A model generated the notes under the pieces. The model had not been told where the DNA came from, did no database searches, and saw nothing but the letters and a program-made list of their open reading frames with translations. A stretch of DNA of 64,000 bases from Syngnathus acus (lineage: Eukaryota; Chordata; Actinopteri; Syngnathiformes; Syngnathidae), in contig NC_051092.1 in NCBI RefSeq assembly GCF_901709675.1, positions 5,956,491 through 6,020,490 on the forward strand, read 5' to 3'. A program made the position numbers and the translations under genes. Below are positions 27,501 through 38,781 of the stretch, in pieces. The first letter of the stretch is position 1. Each line of letters begins with the position of its first letter.

Positions 27501-30500
27501 CCTGTATAAAATTCACATTAGCTCAAATGGCCTTGTTCAGTCACATTCCTTGCAGACTGCTTATTTGCTGTAGGCTCACCACAGACGGGGAGATGCGGCC
27601 AAAAGCGACTAAAGTTGAGCATTGCCAAAATAATTAGTTGTTGAATCAAACCCACGTACAAAATTTAACACTGCTGTGTTCTCCGGACGGAAAAAGACAA
27701 CTCGGTGTGTCATATTTGATCAAGCCTTACTCTTTCATTAATATATTGAAATTGTAATCCATTCCTGCTTTTTCTCATTAAAAGTGTTTCTAAACTTAGG
27801 TTCATACAATCCCAATCAGAAAAGGTCTTTCATACCTTTCTCTTCTCACATGTTGAAAATCGCAGTTTTCTTTTGACCCATCTCCATAAATTATCATTTT
27901 ATCCGTTCAAAATGCCAGGCTGAGCTTTTAGCTATACCTCATGTTTCGTTATATCACTCTCATCCTGATGGTCTTGCACTGTTCATTTTAGCATTGAGTG
28001 CAAAATAGTTTTTTCAAGCTAATGTTGCAAAATTGTGTACAAAAGAACCACGCGCGTTATTAGCTGTCGGCTTTTCTTTTCCCTGTGAAATGGATAGTAA
28101 GCTTACTTTACAAAGGCGTTGTCCTGAATATATTGATATTTTGTTTGTTAGATTGGGTTGCTCAATAAACTTATGGAATGGAAATTGTGTATTGTTAGAA
28201 TAACAAAAATATAAACATGTGTACTACATTAAACTTGTTCTTGTTTACTGCGTTACTGATTCAGGTCAAGATCCTTTTCCACGTCTCCCTCTCCGGCTCC
28301 AACTGCACCAAGGAATGCCAAAAATAAGCCAGACCTTCCTCCAGTGCTAACTAAAGGGTAAATCAAAGTGCATTTCTTAACTGCAACAAGTGATTGATTT
28401 AATTAAATGCTTAGTGTGGGACATCAGAGTTATGTTTACTCCGCAAAACCATGTTCCAATTTTCCATATTTAGAGCTTTTCAGCTGCTCCTTCTCGCGTT
28501 ATTATAATAATGCATTAAATTTATATAGCTCTGGACACTCAAAGATGCTTTACTGAAGATACATTATTCATGCACACACACACACATTCACACTTTGGTG
28601 GTAGTAAACTGCGTAAATAGCCACGGCTTCCCTGGGGCAGGCCGACGGAGGCGTGGCTGCCATTATGCGCCTACGGCCCCGCCGACCACTACCAAACAGG
28701 CATACATACCACTCTGAGTGGTACTGAGGGCAAGGTAGGTGGGATATGAACAGCCGATTCTCTGAACGCTCTACCACCTGGGCCGCAGCTGCCGCAAGAT
28801 CATAAAAATGATCAAGTATAAATCCATTCAAAGTTTGCACATTGGCCAAGTTTGGTTGTACCCATTTTATAATGCGGGGTCACTGTCTTTTTTTTAAATA
28901 ATGAAACTATGTTTTTATCATTTATAGTTTGTTTGCACTATGTTGTCTGCATGTTTCAAAATGTCCCCCCCTCTTCCTCTCCATAGCGTGCCATTGAAAC
29001 AGGGTGCTGCACCCACTCTACGAAGAGATAAACCCCCCATTAAAAAGGTTCCGACGCCTCCACTACCCAGTGGCCCAATGAGTAGGCCTTTCAAAGCCTT
29101 GCCTGAGGGAGGAAAGCCTTCCGCTAATCTTCGGCAAACCGGAGGCATGGTTGTCGGGCCCAGTGGTGACGGTAGTGCTGGTGTGATGGTTAGACAGCTA
29201 CCTTCCCGAGAACCTGGGAAGCATCCTAACCAGAGGGAAGGAAGGCTGAAAGAACGGCAGCAGCAGCAGCATCCTCAGAGGTAAGCAGTAAATTCATGTC
29301 AAAAGATTTATTTAAGATTGACTTATTTAGTGTCTTCCTTAGAAGTCTGTTGGCAATCTGATTGTATAATGAAAAAAAGCAAAGCTTAAAAAAAGTCTTC
29401 CTAAAACTAACACGTGTACAAAATATGACACTTGTTGGCCCAACAATGCGGTTTTTTTTCCCAGTTTTTTGAACCTGCAAAAAGTCTAACCACTTGGACA
29501 AACTACATGTTGGTTTGTGGGGAGGGTTATCTATTGGAGAGCGGCTCATGAGAGGCCTTTAGTTGTGTCCTGTTTATCTTATAAAGCATGCCTGTGTGCA
29601 CTGTGTTGTCAGTTCTTTCCTTTATGGTTGGTCTCCTCTTTTAGGCGCACTCTAAGTGGAAGTGTTAGCGGAAGTGGCAGTAGTTATTCTGGTTCAAGCT
29701 CTAGGTCCAGATCCTCTTCAAACTCCCTGTCACCTTCACGTTCCGGATCCAGAAAATCCAAGTACGTCGACCCTCAACACACTTTTTGTTGCATGCATGG
29801 TACATACTGCAACGACAATGTTGATCCAGTCGAGCTAGGAATTAATTGAGCAATGTGGAGTGGCATCATACTGGGAGGGGCATGATGACGAATCATATTG
29901 TGAAAAACTGTAACAGGTCACGTGTTTTCGTGTCTCCTGTGCTGTAAATAACAAAAACCTAATTGAGCAATCTCTCGTTTCCACATGCTTGATCGATCTT
30001 GGGAAACCTTTCAGGAAGTCCAGGTATGTTTGTCATGATTTGTGTGTTAAAGGAAGTGTCTTTGTGTGTGCCTGCAAATACTACTAGCTATCTTCTTACG
30101 TTATTCTGTCGACATGCTAGCAGCCAGTGGCAGGCATGTTGCGCAGTGTGTGAATGCTTGTCCATTCCACATAACCAATACAGTTGTTTGTGAGACTCTT
30201 GGATAACCGACTTTTTCCCTGCCACAGGTCTTTGAGTGTAAGCAGTGTGTCATCGGTGTCATCGGGTTCAACGGGCAGTAGTTCTGCTCGTAGTGCCGAC
30301 TCTGATGACATGTATGCTGACTTGGCTAGTCCAGTGTCTTCAGCCAGCACTCGCTCACCTACGCCAGGGCACCCACGGAAAGAGCGAGCAGTCCCCCCTC
30401 GGGAACGACCTCCACAGAACAGGGACAAGAATAGGGGTCAGTGTGGATGGAATGCGTAGTGATGACAGTTGGAAGCATAACATGTTTGTACAGAGGTTTT

Positions 30501-33244
30501 ACTGATGTGGTCCATTATCATAGAGAGGCTGGTGAAGAAAGAAGAACCCTTAAGAGACGATCGCAGAAAGATGAACCCATCTGGCGGCCCACCCAGAGGA
30601 GGCAACCCCATGCCCAGAGGAGGCAACCCCATGCCCAGAGGAGGCAACCCCATGCCCAGAGGAGGCAACCCCATGCCCAGAGGGGGCAACCCCATGCCCA
30701 GAGGAGGCAACCCCATGCCCAGAGGAGGCAACCCCATGCCCAGAGGAGGCAACCCCATGCCCAGAGGAGACAACCCCATGCCCAGAGGAGGCAACCCCAT
30801 GCCCAGAGCAGTCCCCGGAAACAGAGGTGGTCACCCTGGACACCACGCTGCTGGGAATATGCCCCCACCGGGAAACTATGGCGGGCCAAGTTCCCATAAA
30901 GATATCAAACTCACCCTTCTCAACAAGGTACTTGCGAATCTAATTTATGGCTGAACAATTCATCAAATTCAAATCAGCTTCTTGGATGCACGTGTATTGT
31001 GGATAGTTACTCAGCCTGCTAATGAGTTTCGAGCCAGTAGTTCAACAGTATGCTCAGAGTTCAAAATTGTGAAGTAAAGAACGGGGGGGGGCGAATGATT
31101 TCATGTCTGAGTTTTAGACTGTTATATTTACGCTCACATTCGCCAATGTGACTTGACACCAAGCTCCTGATTTTGCTGACATTGCCATGTATCTGTAAAA
31201 AAAAAAAAAATGATAGTAACTTGAGTTACAATTTGGTCACTGAACAAATTAAACATGAAAGTGAAGGTACAACTTGTTTTATTGTTGTTGTTTTTAACAC
31301 GTAATTGAATGGTTTTTTTTCCAGCAGCATAGTGAGAAGAGCAACAGAAAGCGCTATCTCCCTTCTGACAAAGACCGGCCTGTTTCGCCCCTCAGCAAAA
31401 GGATGGCTATGTCTCCTGACAGAGGTGAGAAACATCGTAATGCACATGTCCCACCAACACCAAAATAACTGCTCTGAATTGTAGCACATTATTGCAAGCT
31501 GAATTTTGGGTGCCATTCGTGGTGGTACAGTAGGAAGGGTGTGGAGGCAGATTGCAAAGAGAACAGAATGCTTAATGTTGTCCGTCCGTCCATCCATCCA
31601 TTCATTCATCTGTCCATCCTTCCATCCGCTACTGCCTATCTGGTGTCGGGTCGCGGGGGCAACAGCTTTTAGCAGGGAAGTCCAGACTCCCCTCTCTCCG
31701 CCCACTTCTTTCTAGGGAATCCCAAGGCGTTCGCAAGCTAACTGGGAGACATATTATAGATTATCCACCTTTTTGTAATTGGCTGGTTAGCACTGTCCCT
31801 AGGGACTCCCTCGTTCTGCTGAGAGACTTCAATACTTAGAATTGAAAGTGAGACCTGCAAGGGCGTGATTGGAAGGAATGGCCCGCCACTCATCATGGAT
31901 TGTCCATAAAAAACACCTTGTTCAAACATAAGGCTGTTGCAGCATTTCCCCCAAAATAAGAAATGATTACCGTATTTTCCGCCCTAAAAGGCGCACCGGG
32001 TTATAAGGCGCACCTTCAATGAACGGCCCATTTTAAAACTTTGTCCATATATAAGGCGCACCGGATTATAAGGCGCATAAAATAGAAGCTATACTGCATC
32101 AAACTGAGGTTGACTAGGGTTGCGGTATGCATCCACTAGCCAATAACCAACGAGCCCTCTGTAAACAATGGCGTTTCTCAAACGATCTCCTATAAAATGA
32201 TCAGAACTGACTAAAGTTCGATCTAACGCATTGGTACTACTTACCTATGTTTCCCTTCCATATCGATCCGTAGATTTACTCGAAACATTAACAGAGCAGC
32301 CTATTTTGACATGAAATAGCCTGGTACGTATAGCAGCTATCGCAATAGCATTAGCCATCCGCAAAGTCTCACGAGCCTCAGCTCGCAATCTCCCATGAGC
32401 CTCAGCAAAGTGTAAACAATCGCGTTTCTCAAACGATCTCCTATAAAATGATCGGAACTCACTAAAGTTCGATCTAACGCATTGGTACTACTTACCTATG
32501 TTTCCCTTCCATATCGATCCGTAGATTTACTCGAAACATTAACAGAGCAGCCTATTTTGACATGAAATAGCCTCACGGGTACAACAGCTATTCGGTGACG
32601 CCCCCTGACTACAGTTGCCGTAATGCTGGGAAGCGATGCGACCTTGTAATTTACTAGTCGTACTAAAACGTACTGAAACATTTTGGCAGAGCACTGTGTA
32701 CAACCAGTATGGATCAACAAATTCATCAGTTGATCCATATATAAGGCGCACTGGCCTATAAGGCGCACTGTCGGCTTTTGAGAAAATTTTAGGTTTTTAG
32801 GGCGGAAAATACGGTATATTGTTATTTTTGCCAGCTAGATATCATGGTACGGAACCATTACTTGGTCCAACACTACACAACAGTTTTGTTTTGTTTTTTT
32901 AAACCAAGCTTTGTCTATCATAACCATAAGCCACAATGTCTTCTATTGTCCTCTATGACGAAGGCAGCAGTGGATGTGTGGTGTATGCCACAATAGCTGC
33001 GGCAGAACGTATCACAAAATGCCAAGAATCATTACTAATGGCCTCATCAACCTCTTTCAGCTCGTGATCGCAGGATACCTGGCCGACCCCCACCCTCGCC
33101 TCGAATGGATCGATCCAGAGGCCAAGGACCCCGGGCGGTGCCCCCCCAGGGAGACCGGTAAGTGCAGCTGTCCAACATTTGTTACACTTCATCACACAGT
33201 AATTCGAGTTGTCAAAAAGATGGACGTTTAATAATTACCGCACG

Positions 33245-33289
<45 letters not shown>

Positions 33290-34231
33290 ATTATTGTTAC
33301 CAGCAGCTGCACAAATGTGTGCTCTGGTCACAAATGTCTGGTCTCAATGAGGAACATATCATAAAAGGTACATATGTACGTGTGCAATTCTCTAGTTCAA
33401 AGCACGTCTCTGCTGACGTCGACTGCTTCCGCTAACTGCAAACAGGAATGGGGGTTTTTTGTTTGGTTTTTTACAACAACGCAGCCAGTGTTGCCAACTT
33501 AACAAGTTTTTCGCTATATTTAGTGACACAAAAGATTTTCGCATTAAGCAATTTTAATTCCTGATAAGAAACAGCAAAATATATTAAAAAACAGTATCAA
33601 AGCATTATTATAGGAGGGGCATAAACAGGTTGTAAAATTGATTATAAATTAAAATAGTGTAAAGAAATTCATCAAATGCATTTTTTTTTCCACAATAAAT
33701 ATAAAAAGCGCCCCTTGAACTCACAAAATGCTGCTGATTTTTGCCACTCAAACTAATTCTGGTGACATTGGTGGACGAATGCATAGACGCTGCAATTAAT
33801 TCTGTTAATTATCCAGTTTCCTTTTTGAAAGAAGAACAGTGAGAAGCACCTTTCCTTTTTTGGCTGGTAAAGATGCCGGTGACGATAACCCAGACCCCCC
33901 CCCATCCCCATGACATAGCAGATGGTCAAAATCTAGGCGGCTGAAAGTTTACAAAGATTTTTGGGGGGTTGGCTACAACCCCCAAAAAATACAATCACAA
34001 AAACTGGAATATATTTTTGTCTGGTTTTGTAGAAAACGTCCTCTATCACCACCCTCAAAATCATCTGGGAAAGGCCCTGGAGTTCAGTCTGGCAAGGTCG
34101 CTGCCCCCACTCAAGCTCCCACTTCCAGTAAAACCAGCAACACTCTGTCTCGTCGTGAGGAGCTGCTCAAACAACTGAAGGCCGTGGAAGACGCCATCGC
34201 TAGGAAAAGAGCAAAGATCCCCGGCAAATAA
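12540..34231 (+). CDS. zc3h18: Zinc finger CCCH domain-containing protein 18
   Basis: Nuclear RNA-binding adaptor that in mammals links cap-binding complex/ARS2 to the RNA exosome. Coding exons: 12540-13511, 14712-14796, 16293-16441, 17582-17677, 18455-18597, 19455-19484, 19630-19744, 21579-21844, 26923-27105, 27293-27418, 28265-28357, 28987-29280, 29645-29761, 30015-30023, 30228-30436, 30524-30927, 31325-31424, 33061-33157, 34033-34231. All phases join, giving about 1228 residues (human about 953). Domains in order: acidic N-terminus with RELDEHELDYDEEVP; DDGEIDEGEID; one CCCH finger (CRFFIKGNCTWGMNCRFIH) split by an intron; a proline run then ESAWERG; EQEPDFEEK and DPYYDYE; an RE/RD repeat exon; RS-like serine blocks (SLSVSSVSSVSS, DSDDMYADLASPVSSAS); a fish-specific RGGNPMP repeat; IKLTLLNK; and the C-terminal helix REELLKQLKAVEDAIARKR. 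Start chosen at 12540 (MDTPESP) by match to MDVAESP. Exon 1 has an A at -3. Confidence 0.96.
14219..14524 (+). mobile_element. tRNA-derived SINE in zc3h18 intron 1
   Basis: Pol III promoter boxes are visible: A box TGGCCTAGTGGTAGG near 14229 and B box GGTTCAAACCC at 14272. The body ends with CACCCAGGTGTGTGTGTGAC and GGGACTTTAATCTTTA, a tail I associate with abundant teleost SINEs. It lies between zc3h18 coding exons 1 and 2, in the sense direction. Confidence 0.8.
20343..21378. mobile_element. Non-autonomous DNA transposon with TIRs in zc3h18 intron
   Basis: Left end GTAGGGCTTCACAATATATT (20346) and right end AATATTGTGCAGCCCTAG (21359-21376) form imperfect terminal inverted repeats around about 1 kb. 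There is no transposase domain. The family is uncertain (hAT-like ends). It lies between zc3h18 exons ending 19744 and starting 21579. Confidence 0.65.
22580..23377. mobile_element. MITE, 'CCGTATTTTC...GCGCAC' family
   Basis: TIRs ACCGTATTTTCTGCACTATA at the left and TATAGTGCGGAAAATACGGT at the right. Subterminal 'ATAAGGCGCAC' motifs are repeated near both ends. No coding capacity. A second member is at 31974-32816 in the same gene, so ectopic pairing between them is possible. Confidence 0.85.
23885..24868 (-). mobile_element. Internally deleted Tc1-like transposon
   Basis: Inverted repeats of roughly 180 bp at 23890-24076 and 24712-24868 (for example TGAAAAGTGGGACGTGCAAT against its reverse complement). 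Read on the minus strand, an ATG near 24532 opens MKTKEHTRQVRDTVGEKF, which resembles the start of a Tc1 transposase helix-turn-helix region; it hits a stop after 32 codons, and a later piece encodes the GRPS-L motif (24340-24360). Most of the catalytic domain is absent, so the copy is dead. Confidence 0.8.
24869..24889. repeat. Poly-G run of 21
   Basis: An uninterrupted run of 21 G directly at the outer edge of the Tc1-like right inverted repeat, in zc3h18 intron 8. It could form a G-quadruplex on the sense pre-mRNA. Its exact length may be unreliable in an assembly. Confidence 0.9.
25925..26661 (+). mobile_element. Transposon-derived fragment with a zinc-finger ORF
   Basis: The ORF at 26389-26661 (90 codons) starts MAKVLEKKDEDRAR in a good start context (GCATGG). 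It ends with a C-x2-C-x17-H-x5-H pattern (CILC ... H RSKKN H) reminiscent of the BED-like fingers of DNA-transposon proteins. The preceding 450 bp (GATGAGAATTTTCCGCGGAT, a GC-rich GGCCGGCCAGCTGGCC palindrome near 26053) looks like a repeat 5' region that I recall from other fish loci. The ORF lies in sense inside a zc3h18 intron. I infer a truncated transposon gene, not a host gene. Similar ORFs in other fish would confirm it. Confidence 0.5.
28500..28805 (-). mobile_element. tRNA-derived SINE in zc3h18 intron
   Basis: On the minus strand the head reads GGCCCAGGTGGTAGAGCG (A-box-like, about 28775) followed by GGTTCATATCCC-like B box (about 28740). The body has CTCCGTCGGCCTGCCCC, and the tail ends in an 'ACTCAAAGATGC'-type LINE-like sequence at about 28540. 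It includes a short (CA)n at 28574-28584. Confidence 0.7.
30015..30023 (+). other. zc3h18: Candidate 9-nt microexon of zc3h18
   Basis: GAAGTCCAG is framed by CTTTCAG and GTATGT, and its phase fits both neighbouring exons (ending 29761, starting 30228). It encodes K-S-R within an RS-like segment. The reading frame is kept whether or not it is used, so it could be a cassette. It is predicted from splice sites only; no transcript evidence is available here. Confidence 0.5.
30592..30806 (+). repeat. zc3h18: Coding 21-bp minisatellite (RGGNPMP x10) in zc3h18
   Basis: Ten head-to-tail 21-bp units (AGAGGAGGCAACCCCATGCC + C) inside the exon 30524-30927. They add ten RGGNPMP heptads, one reading RGDNPMP. 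Units are nearly identical at DNA level (two single-base variants), so expansion or homogenisation is recent. The human protein has no such block at this place, between the acidic/serine region and IKLTLLNK. Opposite-strand ORFs over it are mirror artefacts. Confidence 0.95.
31580..31742. mobile_element. LINE-type repeat fragment in zc3h18 intron
   Basis: Starts with CATCCATCCATTCATTC-like repeats. It continues with GTCGGGTCGCGGGGGCAACA and AGGGAAGTCCAGACTCCCCT, a combination I associate with a common fish non-LTR retrotransposon end. No ORF. Clade not determined. Confidence 0.55.
31974..32816. mobile_element. MITE, 'CCGTATTTTC' family, with internal duplication
   Basis: TIRs ACCGTATTTTCCGCCCTAAA and TTTAGGGCGGAAAATACGGT. 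It is the second copy of the family at 22580-23377. Inside, a block of about 165 bp (GCGTTTCTCAAACGATCTCC through CATGAAATAGCCT) occurs twice, at about 32170-32332 and 32412-32573. It lies in the zc3h18 intron before the exon at 33061. Confidence 0.85.
33241..33288. repeat. (CG)n/(CA)n microsatellite
   Basis: A short GCGCGCGC tract followed by about 18 CA dinucleotides in the last zc3h18 intron. Confidence 0.95.
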
Positions 34232-34763
34232 GCCAGAGTGCATCTCTCGCTTCTGTTGACTGGCTGGCAGTCCACACCAGCGCACAGCATGGTAAGCCCA
34301 GGCCACTCGCAGGTGGGGATCAATTCCCAGTGAATCCTGCTTTATTCTTCTGGCTCCAGTGGACATGTACAAATGCTGTGTGGCGCTCGTGTACATTGTG
34401 TAAGTAAACATGTGGCCTCCACAAGAGAGTTTTGTCTTAGAGCATCTTTCACTCCCGTATGCCCTCATTCTGCGAGTAGTTTTAAAAGCAGGACAGAACA
34501 CAGGCATGCTGGGATCATCTAATTTGTCTCCTGACTAACAGAAGGTGTCACTCTAATCTTTGAGTGATGAAACAAAATCCATTATTTGTTCTTCTGATGA
34601 CGAGCAAGATTCTAACGAATCTGCTTTTGCTGTTGTGTGGACTATTTTTGATTTTGTTCCATCAGATCTTGGTGCCTCCTGTTATTTTCTGTATGAAGTG
34701 TTCCCTGTAGTAGGACACAGAATCAGCAAGACCCTCCCCCCCAATCCTTTGTAAAAAAATAAT

Positions 34764-34769
34764 AATAAA
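34764..34769 (+). terminator. zc3h18: zc3h18 polyadenylation signal
   Basis: AATAAA about 530 bp after the zc3h18 stop codon, followed by a GT-rich stretch (TTGTTGCAAGTGTGTAGTGT). It is the first canonical hexamer downstream. Further AATAAA copies lie near 34999 and 35102. Confidence 0.6.
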
Positions 34770-35895
34770 TTTGTTGCAAGTGTGTAGTGTTTCCTTGTAT
34801 ATGACAACACTGGTCGTAGGCCCACCTTCAACCAAAGGTCTGTCTGGAGTTATGTCGTGACACCATGTCTGTCACACCTTGTACCATGACAAGAAGTCAT
34901 CAGGAGCTCAAGAAGATTATATACAGCAGTAGTGAGTTATGCTTTTTAACAAAAGAAATATGCATTTTATTTTCTTCATAGCTCTTCTCGGAAGTAATGA
35001 ATAAACCAATGTTTTATTTGTGTCATATTTGTAGTTGGGGGTGAGAGAGGTTGCAAATGGGATGTTCGAGACAAGTTATGTCTTGCTTTTGTGACAAAAG
35101 CCCAAATAAACTATTTTGATAAAGAGCACAGTTGACTTTTTTTGCCGTGCTGTCCAGAGGAACTAGGTCAACCTCAAACTTACTATCCAAATGAGGATTT
35201 TCCAGTGGTTTCCCAAACTGGTAGCCCTTCGGCTTAATCAGTACCAAAGTGGCTTTCACTTTCAGAAAGGTTAGTGACAAAGTTGAAGAGATAAGGCTTT
35301 AAGAGATACAAACTTGTGTAAGTGATTAATTTGCTGTATATTGTCATTCACCCGTCATAGCATTCTTGGAACATGGATCATCACAACTGGATTGTTCTGG
35401 TTGACATTTTGCCTCATCAGATAAGGCATCATCAGTTCATGTACATAGGCTAGATAGGACAGCAAAGAGTGGGGATTAGTAGTTAATGTGTGGCTTTTCT
35501 GGAAAGCCCAACATGGACATGCAGTCCAAAAAAAGATAACTTGCCTAAATTGTCTTTGACATCATTACTGCACGCCACCTTGATGTTTTTGTCCACTGAG
35601 GTAATGTGCTCCGTCATGGTTTCCACTTTCAGTTGTTGATTTGAACCTACTTGTCATCCACGTCACATATCTGTACTAAGACTTGAAACAGCTCCCTTCG
35701 CATCAAATGAGACGAATATGAGGTTATGAGGTGACTGAAAGGTGACTTCGTTCCAAGCAAATGACTGCACTAGCCACATTAGCCCCACCCCCAGCCGTCT
35801 GGCGTGTCTGAAATAACTCCAACATGCCATCATCTTGACCACACCTACTTCTTGAAAAGAGAAGTCCTTACAACCTGAGCTACTGAGAGAGAGAG
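34770..35895. other. zc3h18 3' flank, nothing recognised
   Basis: Non-coding sequence with no recognisable gene, RNA or clear repeat. It may include longer 3' UTR forms of zc3h18. Confidence 0.35.
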
Positions 35896-37085
35896 AGTCA
35901 ATATATATATAAACAACAAACTATTTATTTGCCAACCCAAGATCATGACCGTGAACGCACCCTTAACCCCTGCGACTAGTTAAAAAGTCTCACGGCATGG
36001 GGGAGAAATGAACCCGTCAGCCTTTCCGTGGAGCAAGATGGTGTCTACAGCCTGTCACTGAAGCTCCCCCTTTGTCCAGTGACGGTGCTGTACAGTGGGT
36101 TGGACAGGATTGTCCTTGATGGACAGCAGCCTGGCCAACACCAGCTGTTCTGCCATAGACGCCAGATTAGGTACAACAGATTGGTAAAACATCTGCAGCA
36201 TCAAATTGCAGATGTTGAAGGATACCAACAGTCCTTTTTTGCACAAAGCGTCCACATGCGCAGACCAGTCGAGTTTGTCGGCCAGCCACACTCCCAAGAT
36301 ATTTACAGGTCTGCACTATCGCCACACAGTCTTCATTGAATGTCACTGGCTCAGGATGAGGCCTGGGCATCCTGAAGTCCACCAGCATTTCCCTGAACTT
36401 GGCGGGGTTTAGGTGCAGGTGGTTAGAGCCACACCAACCGATGAAGCGCCGGACCAGGCCCCTGTACTCCTCCCGTCCATTTCCAATACAGCCAACAATT
36501 ACAGTGCCGTCCGCAAACTTCTGCACATGGCAGAACTCAGAGTTGTACTGGAAGCCAGAGGTGAACAGGAAGGGAGAGAGCACCGCTCCCTGCGGACCTC
36601 CCACGCTGCTATTCACCGTGCCTGACCTACAGCCTCCCATGCGTACATAGTGAGGTCTACCCGTAAAGTAGTCCATGATCCATGCCCTCAGATGTGAGCT
36701 CACACCCATCACCAACATTTTGTCTCTCAGGAGCATTGTCTAAATGGTGTTAGAGGGCGCTAGAGAAATCCAGGTGGACCCTTGTCCAGGTGAGAGAGAG
36801 AGAGAACATATAGGCATTAGCATCCTCCATCCCCACCTTCTCCTGATATGTGAATTGTAGAGGGTCAAGAGAATGCTGAACCTGAGGCCTGAGGTGGTGA
36901 AGCAGCAATCGCTCCAGGGCGCTTCATTACGTGTGAAGTCACCGCGACTGGTCTGAAGTCGTTCTGCTCCGCTGGTCGTGGTTTCTTTGGGACAGGGATG
37001 ATGCACGACGTCTTCCACAGCTGAGAGCACACCCTTTTCCAGACTGATGTTGACCTGTTTAATACGGAGTATCGACACCAGATAC
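35896..37085 (-). mobile_element. Dead 5'-truncated non-LTR retrotransposon (reverse transcriptase fragment)
   Basis: Broken minus-strand frames carry reverse-transcriptase motifs: ISLEKGV near 37040, a VHLDFSSA-like piece with an in-frame stop near 36760, then a readable block at 36736-36170 with RDKMLVMGV, YFTGRPHYVR, GGPQGAVLSPFLFT and KFADGTVIVG. The catalytic FADD box reads FADG, so the second aspartate is lost, and there are several frameshifts. It resembles jockey/L2-like fish LINEs; the exact clade was not determined. It is intergenic between zc3h18 and il17c. Confidence 0.85.
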
Positions 37086-37779
37086 CGATTCACTCACCTA
37101 TCACTAAGTGGCTAATGTCAGTGATGTTACACATGATTGCCATATTATAACTTCAGCATCCCAGTGCAATTATTTGTCGTTTATTATTGTAATGTGATTT
37201 ATTCTTCCTGTTTTTTTTTTTTCTGTTCAGTCTTGCATACAACACTTTGTTACACTGCGGTTGTCCAGGTACTGTATAAATTGTCATATTGTCAGTTTCA
37301 CACTTATACGACCTGTGAGTCACCTAAAGTTGTATACAGAGTCTGAATAAGGAACTATAAATGTTTAATGAGAGGTTGTATTTCCTTTTTGGCCTCTCTG
37401 TAAAAATTTGTCTAGGAAGTGGAAGGCGTGGGCCAAAATACTCAGGAATTTCTAACTTATTTGGATTACCCGTATCAGTTACTTCATCATTTTAGTTGAC
37501 ATCAGGGATTTTGAGGTAACTGCCTATATTCAGTATGTAGAGAAACACGGTGAGTAGGCATGAATGTACTTGTTTGAATAGCAACAAAAGTTGTGGTGGG
37601 ACAAGTTTACATACATTCATAGCTTCTTTCGGAGGGCCATTGTAACTGTCAACCCAAATAAATCTATGAGCACCTCATATTATACACAATAAAAGCTACA
37701 AAACAAACTGACAAATAACTCATTTTCAAATCAGACGAGTAAAAACTGGTCAAATATTTAAAAAAAAGATATTATTAAA

Positions 37780-37906
37780 AATAAAGACAATTTGCAATTC
37801 GAGTAATGACACGAAGTTGATGCACAATTTGTCTTCGCGGGCCACATAAAATGATGTGGCGGGCCGTATCTGGCCCCCGGGCCTTGAGTTTGACACCCGT
37901 GCAGAG
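37780..37906 (-). mobile_element. hAT-like transposon end fragment
   Basis: The minus strand begins GGTGTCAAACTCAAGGCCCG and GGGGCCAGATACGGCCCGCC, a frequent end of vertebrate hAT-derived repeats, and runs into ATGTGGCCCGCGAAGAC. The other end was not located. A related end is at 2376-2445. Confidence 0.6.
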
Positions 37907-38781
37907 CAAGTGTTTGATTGACAGGTAAGCAATTGCTCAAGTCTCGTCAAGCACAGCGTCATTATGTCGTGACTACACAAAAATGGCAGGTTTGTTAACA
38001 AACGTGTTCTCTGTCACGAAAGACAAATTATTCACTTGACAAGGACTTAAAAGCATACTCGGTGAATTGTCAGCAATTCCTGAAAATAAGAGTGCCAACT
38101 ACAATCACATCTTTTGTATACTTGTTCATTTGTAATGGATTGGACTGGTTTATCTTAAAACCAGGTTTCTGGTTGTCGATTGGCAATTTCACGCGGAAAA
38201 AAAAACATTTTATGAATGAATCTTTATTTCGAACAGGATTTAAAGAATAAAAACAATTTAAAAAAATATATATATACTATATATATATATATATCACTGT
38301 TCGAAAAGGAGTCGGACCTAAGCCAGAGATTCTGTTACGTTAGAATTACTCACATCTGTGAAATTTGCTTACACTGATCTTAATCGCTCCCTTTCTTTTC
38401 CTGCACGGGAAACTTTCCATCATTATTGGCTACATTCATTACAGCGAGGAAATTATTAATAAAACGCGGTTAAACAATCCTCGATGCACAGGGATTCTTG
38501 CCCAAGTAGTTAAACAGTACTTTGGCAAATAATAAACGATAGCCGACATGACGAAATCTCGCCCCATGCGTCACCGGGCATTATCTTTGTTGTGTTTAAC
38601 AATTTTGGGGGGGGAGGGAGCGACCACGTGACGTCTCCTGCAAATCAAAACACTCGTGAGCGTGTAAACACCACTATGCGTGAGTGTGTATGCGTGGTAG
38701 TTATCCAAACTCTTTACCAATTACACCTGCTTTCCATTTCCTCATGCCACCGTAGCTTCCGCTGGCTCATAAATAATAAAT
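37907..38781. promoter_or_regulatory. il17c upstream region
   Basis: Non-coding sequence before the il17c start. It contains a (TA)n tract at 38265-38294 and a G-run at 38607-38616. I could not identify a TATA box or transcription-factor sites with confidence. Confidence 0.3.

Noticed and set aside
30438-30897. Antisense ORFs with GLPPLGM or SSGHGVA repeats
   Set aside because: They are mirror readings of the zc3h18 coding minisatellite.
36028-36650. Plus-strand ORFs opposite the LINE
   Set aside because: They are shadows of the decayed reverse-transcriptase frames on the minus strand.
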